From the NCBI GenBank assembly GCA_963678675.1, contig OY783195.1, positions 13,242,505-13,306,504 on the forward strand: a DNA stretch of 64,000 nucleotides, given 5' to 3'. Positions 63,163 to 64,000 of this stretch are shown piece after piece. Both the position numbers and the translations under genes were made by a program. This DNA is from Xiphydria camelus (lineage: Eukaryota > Arthropoda > Insecta > Hymenoptera > Xiphydriidae). Numbering within the stretch: position 1 is the first letter of the stretch; every line of letters begins with the position of its first letter. The notes under the pieces were generated by a model. The model ran no database searches and had not been told where the DNA came from. It saw nothing but the letters and a program-made list of their open reading frames with translations.

Positions 63163-64000
63163 TTGCATTCATTACTACTGCTTATTGATAAAGTTATGCA
63201 GTCCAACACAATAACGTCAGGAGGACCATTAGGCGATTTGAAGAACTCGGCAATGCTGGCTGCTATCCAGGAAGCAGCAGAAAGCGCACCGTCAGGACCA
63301 CAAACAACCGGGAGCTGGTTCGAGAGTGCGTCAGACGAAACTCGAGTCTCGATGAAAAAAATCTCTTGCGACACTGGAATTAGCAACACATCCAGCCGCC
63401 GAATAGCCAAAGAGGACCTCAAACTCAAGCTGTACAAGCTCCAAAAAGTGCAGCTCCTCACCGACGATAACAAGTGCGTACGACTCGAAAAATGCAACCG
63501 ACTCCTTCGTCGCCATGCAGCTCTGAACTGGAAGCGCATCATCTTCACGGACGAGAAGCTGTTCACCGTCGGACAAGCCCATAATCACCAAAACGACAGG
63601 AGCTAGTCGGCCGAGGCTCCCGGCAGCTCGGCTGTCGTCGAACACCGCCAAAATTCTGCGTCCGTAATGGTCTGGGGCGGAATTTGTGCCAGCGGCAAGA
63701 CCCCCCTCGTTTTCGTGGATCAGGAAGTCAAAATCAATGAAGAAGTGTATCGCCGTGACATACTCGAGGCCATCGTACTTCCGTGGACCCAGCAGCACTT
63801 CAGCGATGCGAATTAGACGTTCCAGCAAGACTCCGCTCCGATCCACAAAGCGAAAGCGACACAAGAGTGGTGCAGCGCCTTTCTCCGGATTTCATCACAT
63901 CTCAAGAGTGGCCACCGTACTCGCCCGACCTCAACCCAATGGACTACAGCGTGTGGTCAATTTTAGAAGGCAGGGCCTGTGCTAAGTCCCACAAAAATCT
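63163..64000 (+). pseudogene. Tc1/mariner-superfamily transposase, runs off the right edge
   Basis: After a poor leader, the frame shows the second half of the DNA-binding domain (SSRRIAKEDLKLKLYKLQKVQLL), then RIIFTDEKLFTV with the first catalytic Asp near 63550. A TAG follows at about 63604. The same protein continues with VMVWGGICASGKTPL near 63670, and QQDSAPIHKAKAT with the second Asp near 63825 after another stop at 63814. A frame change then leads to YSPDLNPMDYSVWS with the third Asp near 63940. At least three lesions. The 3' end and right terminus lie outside the window. Confidence 0.88.

Noticed and set aside
1..64000. tRNA or rRNA genes
   Set aside because: I looked for cloverleaf A/B-box patterns and rRNA-like blocks by eye and saw none; a covariance-model scan would be decisive.

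Overview
This window looks like AT-rich arthropod DNA, most plausibly from an insect and possibly a hymenopteran. That guess rests on the mix of insect-type mobile elements: mariner, piggyBac, PIF/Harbinger, a RAG1/Transib-like element, Polinton fragments with a chromodomain integrase, gypsy, and R1-group non-LTR retrotransposons. The sequence does not fix the species. I recognise no host gene, tRNA or rRNA. Essentially all coding sequence is transposon-derived, and nearly every copy is broken by stops, frameshifts, deletions or later insertions.

Layout, left. 1-2.0 kb: a foldback repeat, an internally deleted mariner and a Mutator-like fragment. 2.8-4.9 kb: Polinton/adintovirus-like genes (a phospholipase A2-domain protein and a packaging ATPase). 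5.0-7.8 kb: a broken RAG1/Transib-superfamily transposase. 8.3-9.4 kb: a CpG-rich block. 9.6-10.0 kb: a 123-bp tandem repeat. 10.3-11.5 kb: back-to-back long palindromes. 12.7-15.3 kb: a Polinton integrase and protein-primed-type DNA polymerase B. The two Polinton parts could be one element split by insertions.

Layout, middle. 16.0-24.1 kb: R1-group retrotransposon A, bounded by a 16-bp target duplication and carrying a 623-bp retrotransposon tail (B) and a 925-bp Tc1/mariner element. 25.1-30.9 kb: a minus-strand gypsy whose integrase is split by a THAP-containing DNA element. 31.2-31.8 kb: a second Mutator-like fragment, split by a TTAA-flanked MITE. 34.4-38.7 kb: two large minus-strand transposase-like genes. 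39-43.7 kb: a dense field of MITEs and foldbacks.

Layout, right. 43.2-54.7 kb: a nested structure. Inverted arms flank a 9-kb foldback (F), which holds minus-strand retrotransposon D (same family as A), which in turn holds plus-strand retrotransposon C and small DNA element E. 54.7-60.1 kb: a third R1-group copy (I) whose gag-like ORF is split exactly at TTAA by a 2.3-kb piggyBac. 60.2-64.0 kb: a MITE, a CRE-rich tandem repeat, a Harbinger element, two nested mariner-type elements, and a mariner/Tc1 transposase running off the right edge.

The genes do not form an operon or pathway. They are independent selfish elements whose nesting gives a relative insertion history. The density and variety of broken elements on both strands, with no host gene, fit pericentromeric or other heterochromatin, possibly a small-RNA-producing locus; that last idea is inference only.
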